NCBI GenBank assembly: GCA_964542305.1 | Contig: CAZITX010000001.1 | Span: forward strand, 1-64,000 | Origin: DMER64 sp964542305 | Lineage (GTDB): Bacteria > Bacteroidota > Bacteroidia > Bacteroidales > UBA932 | DNA length: 64,000 bases | Reading direction: 5' to 3' | Part shown: piece by piece, positions 34,332 through 43,840 of the stretch | How the letters are laid out: each line of letters starts with the position of its first letter | How positions within the stretch are numbered: the first letter of the stretch is position 1 | Made by a program: the position numbers and the translations under genes | Notes under the pieces: generated by a model | Told to the model about the DNA's origin: nothing | What the model saw: the letters and a program-made list of their open reading frames with translations, nothing else | Database searches by the model: none

Positions 34332-35441
34332 ATGAAAAAAACTGCTTTTACCCGGTTCCATGAAGAGCTGGGGGCCAAAATGGTGCCCTTTGCCGGATAT
34401 ACTATGCCCATAGAATATCAGGGCATAAATGCCGAACATATTCAAGTACGAGAAAATGCCGGAGTATTTGATGTCAGTCACATGGGGGAAATTTGGGTAA
34501 AAGGACCTGATGCCCTGAAATTTATTCAGTACGTTACTTCAAACGATGTCTCCGTTTTACAGGACGGGAAAGTGCAATATACCTGCTTTCCCAACGGCCG
34601 TGGCGGTATAGTGGATGATCTTTTGGTTTACCGGATAGATGCAGAAACTTATTTACTCGTAGTCAATGCGGCAAACATAAAAAAAGATTGGGACCATTTA
34701 TGTAAGTACGCTCCTGATTTTCAAATCACACCGGGAAAAGAGTTATACAATGCTTCAGATGAAATATGTCAATTGGCCGTCCAGGGGCCTAATGCCATAA
34801 GAATTGTACAAAAGATCTGTGATAGTGATATTACGGATATGGAATACTATACTTTTCGCAAATGTACTGTTGCAGGTATACCTCAGGCCATTTTGTCTAC
34901 AACGGGCTATACAGGGGCAGGGGGATGTGAAATATACGTAGCCAACCGGGATGGGGAAAAGCTATGGAAAGAATTGTTTGCAGCGGGCGATCAATACGGA
35001 CTGGTACCGGTGGGACTGGGTGCCAGGGATACGTTGCGTCTTGAAATGGGATTCTGTCTCTATGGAAACGATATTGACGATACTACTTCTCCGCTTGAGG
35101 CCGGACTGGGATGGATCACAAAATTTTCGGAAGCGAAAGGAAATTTTATAGACAAAACTTTTCTGCTGGAACAAAAAGCCAGAGGTGTCCCCCGTAAACT
35201 GGCAGGCTTCAAAATGGTTGACAGGGGAGTGCCTCGTCACGGGTATTCGGTTTGTACATCTGAAGGAACTAAAATTGGTATTGTAACTTCGGGGAATATG
35301 TCACCCATGTTAAAGATTGGCATAGGAATGGCATACATAGAACCGGACTATGCAAAACCGGATACGGAAATATTTATAAATGTGAGGGATCGCCTGTTAA
35401 AGGCCATAGTAGTCCGCCCTCCGTTTTATAAAAAACAATGA
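34332..35441 (+). CDS. gcvT: Glycine cleavage system T protein (aminomethyltransferase)
   Basis: The 369-residue enzyme transfers the methylene carbon from lipoyl-H-protein to tetrahydrofolate. It has GcvT motifs VPFAGYTMPIEYQG, AGVFDVSHMGEI, STTGYTGAGGCEIY and LGARDTLRLEMG. It is full length with a C-terminal barrel (GNMSPMLKIGIGMAYI). gcvP and gcvH are not in the window. The stop overlaps the next start (ATGA). Confidence 0.96.
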   Translation: MKKTAFTRFHEELGAKMVPFAGYTMPIEYQGINAEHIQVRENAGVFDVSHMGEIWVKGPDALKFIQYVTSNDVSVLQDGKVQYTCFPNGRGGIVDDLLVYRIDAETYLLVVNAANIKKDWDHLCKYAPDFQITPGKELYNASDEICQLAVQGPNAIRIVQKICDSDITDMEYYTFRKCTVAGIPQAILSTTGYTGAGGCEIYVANRDGEKLWKELFAAGDQYGLVPVGLGARDTLRLEMGFCLYGNDIDDTTSPLEAGLGWITKFSEAKGNFIDKTFLLEQKARGVPRKLAGFKMVDRGVPRHGYSVCTSEGTKIGIVTSGNMSPMLKIGIGMAYIEPDYAKPDTEIFINVRDRLLKAIVVRPPFYKKQ

Positions 35442-36730
35442 GAAGTTTTTTATCATTACTCTTCTGGATCCTGAGTCTTGTAGCAGTACAGGCTCAGGAT
35501 TCTTTTGAAAAAGCATTGAGGATCCATGTGGAGGAACTATCTTCTGATGCATTTAACGGAAGACAAGCCGGAACAAAAGGCGAGAAGGATGCCGCAGAAT
35601 ACATAGCCCGGTCTTTCAGTCAAAACGGGCTTGAATTATTATATCCCAAAGGCTTCCAGGATTTTTCCTTTATTGATGAGAAATCCAAAGATACTTTGTA
35701 TTCACAGAACATTGTCGCTGTTATTCCGGGGTATGATCCTAAATTGCGGGAAGAATATATTGTTATAGGTGCTCATTATGACAGCCAGGGAACCTATACC
35801 ATGCGGGTTAACGGAAAAGATTCACTTTGCATATATCCCGGAGCGGATGCCAATGCGTCCGGTGTTGCTGCCCTTATAGAGCTGGCTGCAGCAGCCCAGG
35901 GACAGTTTTTTATGTACAAAAGAAGCTTGCTGTTTGTTGCCTTTGGTGCCGGAGAACAAGGGGCAATGGGTTCATGGTATTTTGTGAATAGGGCTTTTCC
36001 TGCTTCTTCTGTCAAAATGATGATCAATCTGGACCGGGTAGGAAGGTCTTCCACTGACAATGTCCCGATGGCTTTTTGCGGAAAGCCGAATTATGAACTG
36101 GAGCATTTGCTTACACATTTGACCACCAGTCCTTTCCTTCCTGATGTACAGGTTTACGGCACGGATTATTTCGCTTCGGACCACCAGGCATTTTTGGATC
36201 AGAACATTCCCGTCTGCCTGTTTACCACAGGCCTTCATCCTTACCATCAAACATTAAGGGATACGCCCGATCACCTGGATTACAAAAACATGGATGCATT
36301 CTGTCAGTATATATCACTGTTTATTTCAGAAGCAGCCAATGACTCCGGAGATATATTCAGAGATGAACAACAAGTCACTATTACCGGAGACGATCCGGTT
36401 TATGCTTATTCGGATGTGGATAAGCCCCCGACTTTTTTCAACTCGGATCTCCGGTCATTCATGGACAGGTGGGTATACAAATACCTGAAATACCCTTTGG
36501 AGGCAGTCAGACAGGGTATTATGGGAAGGGTAATGGTTTCGTTCGTTATTGAAAAGGACGGAGAAGTAACTCATGTTAAAGTAACACGTTCTGTAGATCC
36601 CTTGTTGGATAATGAAGCCCTAAGAGTGATAGGGGCATCCCCTAAGTGGAAAGCAGGAGAAAAGAACGGGGAGAAAGTGAGAGTACAGATTACCATCCCC
36701 GTATTTTTTGAGTTGGAACGGACACGTTAA
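35438..36730 (+). CDS. M28 peptidase fused to a TonB C-terminal domain
   Basis: The 430-residue exported protein has a signal peptide to about residue 20. A peptidase M28 domain (about 30-290) shows metal-ligand motifs GAHYDSQG, GADANASGVAAL and FVAFGAGEQGAMGS, and FASDHQAF. The last 95 or so residues (from about 335; YLKYPLEAVRQGIMGRVMVS, DPLLDNEALRVIG) are a TonB_C domain ending in FFELERTR. The active-site Glu-Glu pair of M28 reads Gly-Glu here (GAGEQG), as in several relatives. How the TonB domain is used without a membrane anchor is unclear. Confidence 0.85.
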   Translation: MRSFLSLLFWILSLVAVQAQDSFEKALRIHVEELSSDAFNGRQAGTKGEKDAAEYIARSFSQNGLELLYPKGFQDFSFIDEKSKDTLYSQNIVAVIPGYDPKLREEYIVIGAHYDSQGTYTMRVNGKDSLCIYPGADANASGVAALIELAAAAQGQFFMYKRSLLFVAFGAGEQGAMGSWYFVNRAFPASSVKMMINLDRVGRSSTDNVPMAFCGKPNYELEHLLTHLTTSPFLPDVQVYGTDYFASDHQAFLDQNIPVCLFTTGLHPYHQTLRDTPDHLDYKNMDAFCQYISLFISEAANDSGDIFRDEQQVTITGDDPVYAYSDVDKPPTFFNSDLRSFMDRWVYKYLKYPLEAVRQGIMGRVMVSFVIEKDGEVTHVKVTRSVDPLLDNEALRVIGASPKWKAGEKNGEKVRVQITIPVFFELERTR

Positions 36731-36733
36731 GCA

Positions 36734-37639
36734 CTACGTTTTAAGGACCTCAAAACCTGCTCCGTAGACGCCGGTTACACTTCCCATGGAAATAAAGGCA
36801 TTTTTATCAATTTCCTTTACAATTTTTGCTATTGCTTTGGATTCGGTCCTTCTGACAATTACCAGCAGTACCCTTTGTTCTGCATGCGTGTACCATCCCT
36901 GTGAACTTATCACGGTCACACCACGGTGCAGATCGGTAGATATTCTGTCTGCTATTTCGTCGTATTTCTGGGAAAAAATAAAATACTGAATGGATCGTTT
37001 TGCTCCTGACAATATCGTATCCACGGTATAACTGGACATGCCTATGATCAAATACCCGTAAAGAACCACGGCCAGTTTTAACCCGATTGTCGGTTCCTGG
37101 GACACGAAAAACGAAGATCCTATGATCACCAGGTCACACGACATCATAATCCTTCCGGGAGAAATGTTTCTGTATTTTCCAATAATCTGTGCCAGGATAT
37201 CGGTGCCTCCGGTACTTCCTCCCTGGGAGATGACTGTTCCTACTCCAAATCCGGCAATTGCGGCTCCGAGTAATGAAGATATCAGTTTCCCGTTGTCCAG
37301 AGCCATCACCTGGATCAGATCCATGGGAATTACCTTTGGCATAACCTGAAAAGCTATGGCGGTCATAATAACTCCATAGATGGTTTTTATCCCGAATTTC
37401 CAACCAATGGTTCTCAATCCTACAATAATAAGAACAACATTGAATGCCAGGTAAGATACGCTTATGGGGAGTCCGGTCGCGTAGTAGATCAGAGTGGAGA
37501 TCCCCGTAACTCCTCCGCCAACCAGGTGATTGGGAACCAGAAAAGTAGTCCAGGCCGCTACATAGATCAGCAGTCCGAGTGTAATAAGTAAATATTCTTT
37601 TATCACCGGACCGGCATTGCGTAATGTAAGATTTTTCAT
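36734..37639 (-). CDS. YitT family membrane protein (DUF161 + DUF2179)
   Basis: The 301-residue protein has five or six hydrophobic segments (VVGGGVTGIST-like motif LVGGGVTGISTLIYY; VISQGGSTGGTDILAQI) followed by a soluble DUF2179 domain (VTVISSQGWYTHAEQRVLLV). Function is unknown. Its start overlaps the leuS stop by 4 bp, making a two-gene unit. Confidence 0.88.
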   Translation of the reverse strand: MKNLTLRNAGPVIKEYLLITLGLLIYVAAWTTFLVPNHLVGGGVTGISTLIYYATGLPISVSYLAFNVVLIIVGLRTIGWKFGIKTIYGVIMTAIAFQVMPKVIPMDLIQVMALDNGKLISSLLGAAIAGFGVGTVISQGGSTGGTDILAQIIGKYRNISPGRIMMSCDLVIIGSSFFVSQEPTIGLKLAVVLYGYLIIGMSSYTVDTILSGAKRSIQYFIFSQKYDEIADRISTDLHRGVTVISSQGWYTHAEQRVLLVIVRRTESKAIAKIVKEIDKNAFISMGSVTGVYGAGFEVLKT

Positions 37640-40401
37640 ACCACAATGTTTATAATTTTACCGGGCACAATTACAATTTTTTTGATCGTTTTTCCTTCAG
37701 TGTATTTTTGCGTTCTTTCATCTTCCAGGATCAGCTTTTCAATGGTGTCTTTTTTTAATTCCAGATCCAGGGCTTTTTTGAAACGTAACTTGCCGTTAAA
37801 GGAAACCGGGTATTCATAGGAATCCTCTTTGGTATACTCCGGGTTAAAAACAGGAAAAGACGCATTGGCTACAGAAGGTTTGTGACCCAGATGAATCCAA
37901 AGTTCTTCAGCAATATGAGGGGCGTAAGGGGAGATCAGCACAACCAGGGGTTCGAGGATGTCTTTTTTATGACAGTTCAGATCAGACAATTCATTGACAC
38001 TGATCATAAAAGCACTAATTGTTGTATTAAAGGAAAAATTCTCAATGTCTTCTTCAACTTTATGTATCAGATTGTGCAGGATCTTTAGTTCTTTTTTGTC
38101 AGGTTCCTGTTGGATAACTGCTTTGCTGCCGTTTTTGTCAAAGAATAGTCTCCAGAATTTTTTCAGAAATCTGTGAACTCCATCTATCCCGTTTGTATCC
38201 CAGGGCTTGGATTGTTCCAGGGGACCCAGGAACATTTCGTACATACGAAGCGTATCGGCCCCGTAATGAGTACATATAGTATCCGGGTTCACTACATTAA
38301 ACATGGATTTACTCATTTTTTCTATAGCCCAGCCACATATGTATTCTCCTTCTTCAAGAATAAATTCAGCATTTTTATAGTCCGGGTTCCAGGCCCTGAA
38401 AGCTTCCGTATCCAACCGGTCGTTCTGTACCAGGTTGACATCTACATGGATATCTGTGGTTTCGTAACCGTCTTTCAGGTGCAGCGACACAAAAGTGTTT
38501 GTGTTTTTTATACGATACACAAAATTGGAACGTCCCTGGATCATTCCCTGGTTTACCAATTTTTTAAAGGGTTCGTCTTTGCATACATACCCAAGGTCAT
38601 ACAGGAACTTATTCCAAAAACGGGAATAGATCAAATGTCCTGTTGCATGTTCGGTTCCACCTATGTAAAGATCTACGTCCTGCCAATAATTATTTGCATG
38701 TTCAGAAACCAGGCAATCTTCATTGCGGGGATCCATATAACGTAAATAATAAGCCGAACTGCCGGCAAAGCCGGGCATAGTACTTTTCTCAAGAGGATTC
38801 CCTTTATATGTCCAGTTCCTGGCATTGGCCAACGGTGGTTCTCCTGTGGGAGAAGGCCGGAAAGAACCCAATTCCGGTAGTTCCAAAGGCAAAGATGTTT
38901 CCGGCAGAGGGCGCGCAATATCATTTTCATAATAAACCGGGAAGGGCTCTCCCCAATATCGTTGACGGGAGAAGATGGCATCCCGCAAACGGTAATTGAT
39001 TTTACGACGGCCCAAATGCCTTCTTTCCACTTCTTCAACAGCTAACGGAATGGCTTTGTGGACAGCCATCCCGTTCAGAAAACCGGAGTTGCACATAATG
39101 CCTTCTTTGGCATCATAACTTTCACGGCTAATGTCGCAGCCCTCAATAAGTGGCACTATGGGAAGATCATACGTTTTGGCAAATATGTAATCACGACTGT
39201 CGTGTGCCGGAACAGCCATTATGGCTCCGGTTCCGTATCCGGCAAGTACGTACTCGCTGATCCATACCGGAATTTGTTCTCCTGTGAAAGGATTCAGAGC
39301 ATAAGAACCGGTAAAGACACCTGTTACACGGTGTGTTTCGGTCATTCGCTCCCGCTCAGTTTTTGTTTTTACGTAAGCCAGGTATTCCTGAACCTCGTTG
39401 TATTTTTCGGGCAAGGTAAGCTTTTCAACCCAGTCACTTTCCGGTGCGAGCACCATAAAAGTAACACCGAAAATGGTGTCAGCCCGTGTTGTAAAGACAG
39501 TCATGGAATAGGTGACTTTTCCATTGGATACACTGAATTCCATCTCTGCCCCTTCCGATTTGCCGATCCAGTTGCGTTGCATTTCTTTAAGTGAATCCGA
39601 CCATGCAAGATCTTCCAATCCTTCCAAAAGCCTTTCTGCGTAGGCGGAAACGCGCAATTGCCATTGTTTCATCTTCTTTTGAACAACAGGATACCCGCCC
39701 CGAACAGACAAGCCTTCTTTGACTTCATCATTTGCCAGTACGGTTCCCAGTTCGGGACACCAGTTTACCGATGTTTCTCCCAGATAGGCAATGCGGTAAC
39801 ACATAAGAATGTCTTCTTTTTCTTTGTCGGTAAAGCGAATCCATTCTTCTGCAGAAAATGTGACTCCGCAATGATGCGCTGCTTTGATCTTCGTGTTCCC
39901 TTTGGATTCAAATTCGCGGATCAATTGTTCTACAGGCTCGGCTTTATTTGTGTTTTTGTTGTACCAATGGTGGAACATTTTTAAAAAAGCCCATTGGGTC
40001 CATTTATAATAGGACGGATCACAAGTACGTATCTCACGGTCCCAGTCATAAGAAAAACCCAGTTTATCCAGTTGTTCCCGGTATCGTTTAATATTATCGG
40101 CAGTCGTTTTCTGTGGCGGTTGACCTGTCTGGATGGCATATTGCTCTGCAGGCAGACCGAATGCATCATATCCCATAGGGTGTAATACGTTATACCCTTT
40201 TAATCTTTTATAACGGGAATAGATGTCACTTGCAATGTATCCCAACGGATGACCTACATGCAAACCGGCCCCGGACGGATAGGGAAACATATCCAGTACA
40301 TAAAACTTCGGTTTGGAAGGATCTGCGTCAACCTTAAATGTTTTGTCTGAAGACCAGTATGATTGCCATTTCTTTTCTATATCAGAAAAATTGTACTCCA
40401 T
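37636..40401 (-). CDS. leuS: Leucyl-tRNA synthetase
   Basis: The protein has 921 residues from the ATG at 40401 (MEYNFSDIEKKWQSYW); the longer in-frame start at 40428 would begin inside the promoter. It is a class I synthetase with the HIGH motif GLHVGHPLGY, an editing CP1 domain in the middle (TTRADTIFGVTFMVLAP; AHDSRDYIFA) and the KMSKS motif EKMSKSMFNVV. It charges tRNA-Leu. Confidence 0.98.
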   Translation of the reverse strand: MEYNFSDIEKKWQSYWSSDKTFKVDADPSKPKFYVLDMFPYPSGAGLHVGHPLGYIASDIYSRYKRLKGYNVLHPMGYDAFGLPAEQYAIQTGQPPQKTTADNIKRYREQLDKLGFSYDWDREIRTCDPSYYKWTQWAFLKMFHHWYNKNTNKAEPVEQLIREFESKGNTKIKAAHHCGVTFSAEEWIRFTDKEKEDILMCYRIAYLGETSVNWCPELGTVLANDEVKEGLSVRGGYPVVQKKMKQWQLRVSAYAERLLEGLEDLAWSDSLKEMQRNWIGKSEGAEMEFSVSNGKVTYSMTVFTTRADTIFGVTFMVLAPESDWVEKLTLPEKYNEVQEYLAYVKTKTERERMTETHRVTGVFTGSYALNPFTGEQIPVWISEYVLAGYGTGAIMAVPAHDSRDYIFAKTYDLPIVPLIEGCDISRESYDAKEGIMCNSGFLNGMAVHKAIPLAVEEVERRHLGRRKINYRLRDAIFSRQRYWGEPFPVYYENDIARPLPETSLPLELPELGSFRPSPTGEPPLANARNWTYKGNPLEKSTMPGFAGSSAYYLRYMDPRNEDCLVSEHANNYWQDVDLYIGGTEHATGHLIYSRFWNKFLYDLGYVCKDEPFKKLVNQGMIQGRSNFVYRIKNTNTFVSLHLKDGYETTDIHVDVNLVQNDRLDTEAFRAWNPDYKNAEFILEEGEYICGWAIEKMSKSMFNVVNPDTICTHYGADTLRMYEMFLGPLEQSKPWDTNGIDGVHRFLKKFWRLFFDKNGSKAVIQQEPDKKELKILHNLIHKVEEDIENFSFNTTISAFMISVNELSDLNCHKKDILEPLVVLISPYAPHIAEELWIHLGHKPSVANASFPVFNPEYTKEDSYEYPVSFNGKLRFKKALDLELKKDTIEKLILEDERTQKYTEGKTIKKIVIVPGKIINIVV

Positions 40402-40425
40402 AATTTGTATGGTTTTGTGAAGCCA

Positions 40426-40433
40426 CAAAGGTA
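40426..40433 (-). promoter_or_regulatory. -7 element (TACCTTTG) for leuS-yitT
   Basis: An exact minus-strand match, 24 nt from the leuS ATG. Confidence 0.6.
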
Positions 40434-40638
40434 ATAAAACCCGGCGTCACGATTGAAATTCATGAAAAAATTTTCAAAAAAAGTAATATTTAATTAACAG
40501 TAATGCAGGTGTTTATTATACCGGACAAGTTTGTGGACAATTATTGACAAATCAACCAAGGAAAATGCTTTGATTTTACAAAAAAACATCAGTAATTTCG
40601 TCTATATTTAAAATCTTAATATACAACAATTTATCTCA

Positions 40639-41778
40639 ATGACAACTTTTATTTTTGATTTAGCAGCCGGTGTTACTTACGCTACCGCTGCTGTGTTGTT
40701 GTTTACCAAGGCCAGAATGAAATCGGTTCTGTATTTTTTTCCAACAAATCCGGTCAAGGTACTTATTGGTGCGTTCGCTGCATTGGGAACAATTTATTTA
40801 CTCAGAATAATTCTTACTTACGGAGGATTTCAGGTTCTGAGCGACACTGTACGGGAAGATATCTTCCTGCGTATTGCTTTTACATGTTTACCGGTCCATT
40901 GTATTGCATTTACTTCAATTTCATCCGGGATCCGCAGGAGGTTTCTTGTAAAGACTCATTTACTGGTTTTTGCAATACTTTTTGCTTTGTTTTCCCTGTT
41001 TAGTATATGGCATTCCGGTCGTGTAAGTATTCTCTTATTATTTTCAGGGATGTCCCATTCATTATGCATTTCTTTAATATCACTGGGCTGTGTGCTTTTT
41101 ATCATTATTGAAAAAATGCTGTCTGTCCCAGGGAAGAAAAGTCCCGCGCCAATCAGGTCCTATAAATACTTGTTAGTGTCTTTATGGGTGTTTTCTTTGA
41201 TGGCATATGTGTGTGTGGTAATGGATACTTTTTTACCTGCCAGGTTGTTTTTTCTGGGTTGTATCCCCATTCACTTGCTGTTTCTGGATACGATCCTGAT
41301 GAAAGACACTGATCTTTTGTACGGGGGGAAATGGGTGCAGGAGACACAGATCGCCAACAGCAAAGTCTGGCAGGACCTGGAAGAAGCTAATAAAAAGATC
41401 AATGGCCTGTATAAAGAAATTTATGAACGTATAAAGGCATACCTTGAAAAAGAACAATGCTACAGGTATCCTTCCATATGCCGTGAAGAAGTGGCTGCTG
41501 CCATTGGTACGAATGTAACTTATGTAACCAGGGCATTGAATGAGTACGCCGGGATGAATTTTAAACAATTTATCAATTCCTACCGTGTAACATATGCACA
41601 GGAGTATTATAAACAACACCCGGATGCCCGCCTTACTGAACTGTGCAATGAATCTGGATTTCAATCACTAACGGCATTAAATCTGGCCTTTCGTATCAAT
41701 CTGGGGATGACTCCCGGTGAATGGTGCAGGATGCAGACCAAATACGAAAATAGAACGGGAGACAGGGCATGGCGTTGA
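40639..41778 (+). CDS. Membrane-anchored AraC-type transcriptional regulator
   Basis: The 379-residue protein has about seven hydrophobic segments in residues 1-220, a charged linker with coiled-coil character (VWQDLEEANKKINGLYKEIYERI), and a C-terminal AraC helix-turn-helix domain (VAAAIGTNVTYVTRALNEY; SLTALNLAFRINLGMTPGEW). It presumably senses a membrane signal and binds DNA directly. Its last 10 bp overlap the next gene, another AraC-type regulator. Targets are unknown. Confidence 0.82.
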   Translation: MTTFIFDLAAGVTYATAAVLLFTKARMKSVLYFFPTNPVKVLIGAFAALGTIYLLRIILTYGGFQVLSDTVREDIFLRIAFTCLPVHCIAFTSISSGIRRRFLVKTHLLVFAILFALFSLFSIWHSGRVSILLLFSGMSHSLCISLISLGCVLFIIIEKMLSVPGKKSPAPIRSYKYLLVSLWVFSLMAYVCVVMDTFLPARLFFLGCIPIHLLFLDTILMKDTDLLYGGKWVQETQIANSKVWQDLEEANKKINGLYKEIYERIKAYLEKEQCYRYPSICREEVAAAIGTNVTYVTRALNEYAGMNFKQFINSYRVTYAQEYYKQHPDARLTELCNESGFQSLTALNLAFRINLGMTPGEWCRMQTKYENRTGDRAWR

Positions 41779-42242
41779 TAAAGAAAATTATAAAAAGAAT
41801 GACCCCGTTCCTGAAAGGATGGACATTAACCGATCCCAAATTATTCCTAAAAAAAGATGCTGCTTATCCGGAAAGTCCGGACGATATAGTATTGTCTTTG
41901 AATAAAATGATGGTAAAAGAAGCTTATTACAAGGATTCCGGATTGACGATCGATTCACTTTGTCGCAAAACCAACACAAACCGTTCGTATCTTTCACGTT
42001 CCATACATCGTTTATACGGCACGAATTTTTGTGATTGGGTTAATGTTTTCCGGGTGAATGAAGCAAAAAAACTGATAGAAAAAACGGATGGTGATTATCT
42101 GGATCTGGAAGACCTGGCCATTCAATGCGGGTTTAATTCCATACGTTCCTTTTCTCGTGTTTTTAAAGCCAGGGAATCCTGTACGCCCAAACAATATTAC
42201 AGGAAAAGAAAGAAAAGGAAGGATCAGATGAAAAATTTGTGA
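41769..42242 (+). CDS. Small AraC-type DNA-binding protein
   Basis: The 157-residue protein is little more than an AraC HTH domain (SLCRKTNTNRSYLSRSIHRL; LAIQCGFNSIRSFSRVFKAR) with a basic N-terminal extension. It has no sensor or membrane domain. It overlaps the membrane-anchored regulator by 10 bp and the convergent trkA by 19 bp. Co-translation suggests the two regulators work together, perhaps as heteromers. Confidence 0.82.
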   Translation: MALIKKIIKRMTPFLKGWTLTDPKLFLKKDAAYPESPDDIVLSLNKMMVKEAYYKDSGLTIDSLCRKTNTNRSYLSRSIHRLYGTNFCDWVNVFRVNEAKKLIEKTDGDYLDLEDLAIQCGFNSIRSFSRVFKARESCTPKQYYRKRKKRKDQMKNL

Positions 42243-43576
42243 ATGGTTTGTAAAGCCGAGGGCAGGGAAAATACCACTACCCTGTCGTAAGGCTTGATCT
42301 CTGTATCTCCACGTACAATAAGACTGCTGTTTCCCCTGGTTATGCCTCCTATTATGGCATCTCTGGGAAATTCCAGGTCCCGGACTTTTTTCTGGGTTAC
42401 GGGACTTCTGGGTTTTGCAATAAACTCCATGACTTCTGCGTCTGATCCATTCAGGCATTTCATGGAAGGTACGTCTCCGGTCATTGTGAACCGGAATATA
42501 CGGCTTGCTGTAATAAGTTTTTTATTGATGGTGGCGTCAACGCCTACGCTTTCGGCCAATTTGATATAATCCAGGTTCTCTACCTGGGCGATGGTCTTCT
42601 TGACGCCGGCTCTTTTGGCGGCCATGCAGGAAAGTATATTAGCTTCGGCACTTGAAGTTACGGCAACGAAAGCATCCATTTTGGGAAGATCCTCTTCCAG
42701 GAGAAGATCCGTATTGCGGGCATCCCCGTTAATGATAAGCGAACGGGGAAGTGAAACGGTCAGTTCCTGGCAGCGGGTGCTGTCCAGTTCTACAACCCGG
42801 ACTTTTTCAATTCTTGTTTCCATGCTGTGGGCTACCATTTCGCCTACCCGTCCGCCTCCCATTATCATCAAATTATGAACCACAACATTTTCTTTTCCGC
42901 TGAGTATCATCGCAGCGTGAGCCGCCTCTCTTTTAGTTATAACAAAAACCAGGTCCGCGATTTGAAAAACAGTGTCCTTACGGGGAATTATTGTGTTGCC
43001 TTCCCTTGCTATGGCCACGGCCCGGAAAGGAATATCTCCCCCGTTTTCTTCTGCTACCTGTTTCATGCTTTTGTTAACAATGGAAGAACTCTCGGTAAGT
43101 TTAAGAACAATGAGTTGCAGCCGGCCTCCGGAAAAATCCATAAATTCAGAAGTTCCGGACTGTTTTAAAAGATCCAGAATTTCCTGAGCGGCAATTTTTT
43201 CCGGATAAAACAACAGGTCTATACCCAGTTCGGTAAAAACGACCCGGTTCTCGTTCTTTAAATATTCATTGTTATTAATGCGTGCCGTTACGCGCTTGGC
43301 TCCCAGTTGTTTAGCAAGGAGGGCAGAGACAATGTTGACGTCCTGTTCATCGGCAGGACTGACAGAAATGAAAAGATCACAACGGCTGACCCCCGCTTTT
43401 TCCAGTGTTGAAATGGAAGTAACTACACCCGATACAGGAACAACATCAGACGTTTCCGCGATCTGATTCAACCGCGTTTCATTTTTGTCAATGATGGTGA
43501 TTTGATGATTTTCATCCGATAACATTTTGGCCAGATGAAAACCAACTTCTCCTGCTCCTGCAATTATAATATTCAT
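42224..43576 (-). CDS. trkA: Trk potassium uptake protein TrkA
   Basis: The 450-residue protein has two RCK_N Rossmann domains (NIIIAGAGEVGFHLAKML at the N-terminus; LMIMGGGRVGEMVAHSM near 230), each followed by an RCK_C ligand-binding domain. It is the cytoplasmic NAD(H)-binding gating subunit of the TrkH/G potassium channel. trkH is not in the window, and it lies 9 bp downstream of the DUF2795 gene. Confidence 0.95.
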   Translation of the reverse strand: MNIIIAGAGEVGFHLAKMLSDENHQITIIDKNETRLNQIAETSDVVPVSGVVTSISTLEKAGVSRCDLFISVSPADEQDVNIVSALLAKQLGAKRVTARINNNEYLKNENRVVFTELGIDLLFYPEKIAAQEILDLLKQSGTSEFMDFSGGRLQLIVLKLTESSSIVNKSMKQVAEENGGDIPFRAVAIAREGNTIIPRKDTVFQIADLVFVITKREAAHAAMILSGKENVVVHNLMIMGGGRVGEMVAHSMETRIEKVRVVELDSTRCQELTVSLPRSLIINGDARNTDLLLEEDLPKMDAFVAVTSSAEANILSCMAAKRAGVKKTIAQVENLDYIKLAESVGVDATINKKLITASRIFRFTMTGDVPSMKCLNGSDAEVMEFIAKPRSPVTQKKVRDLEFPRDAIIGGITRGNSSLIVRGDTEIKPYDRVVVFSLPSALQTIHKFFI

Positions 43577-43585
43577 TCCATGAGA

Positions 43586-43807
43586 TTAATATTCATCTTC
43601 GTTGAAGAAAAAATCTTCCTTGCTTGGGTAGTCCGGCCAGATGTCTTCAATACTATCGTATACTTCGCCATCATCTTCCAGGTCAGCCAGGTTTTCTATT
43701 ACTTCCAACGGAGCGCCCGAGCGTGCGGCATAATCAATAAGTTCCTCCTTGGTTGCAGGCCAGGGAGCGTCTTCCAATTTCGATGCCAATTCAAGTGTCC
43801 AGTACAT
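43586..43807 (-). CDS. DUF2795 family acidic protein
   Basis: The 73-residue protein has a core resembling DUF2795 (PWPATKEELIDYAARSGAP). About one third of residues are Asp or Glu, ending in FFFNEDEY. It is a small soluble acidic protein of unknown function. It sits 9 bp before trkA with its own promoter element, so the two are likely cotranscribed. Confidence 0.85.
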   Translation of the reverse strand: MYWTLELASKLEDAPWPATKEELIDYAARSGAPLEVIENLADLEDDGEVYDSIEDIWPDYPSKEDFFFNEDEY

Positions 43808-43832
43808 TGATGCAAGGTTTAAAAAAAGTGCC

Positions 43833-43840
43833 CAAAGTTA
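43833..43840 (-). promoter_or_regulatory. -7 element (TAACTTTG) for DUF2795-trkA
   Basis: An exact minus-strand match, 25 nt before the DUF2795 ATG and overlapping the stop codon of the upstream adenosyltransferase gene. Confidence 0.5.

Noticed and set aside
38173..38745. A 190-residue open frame antisense to leuS
   Set aside because: Shadow of the leuS coding strand; composition does not resemble a real protein.
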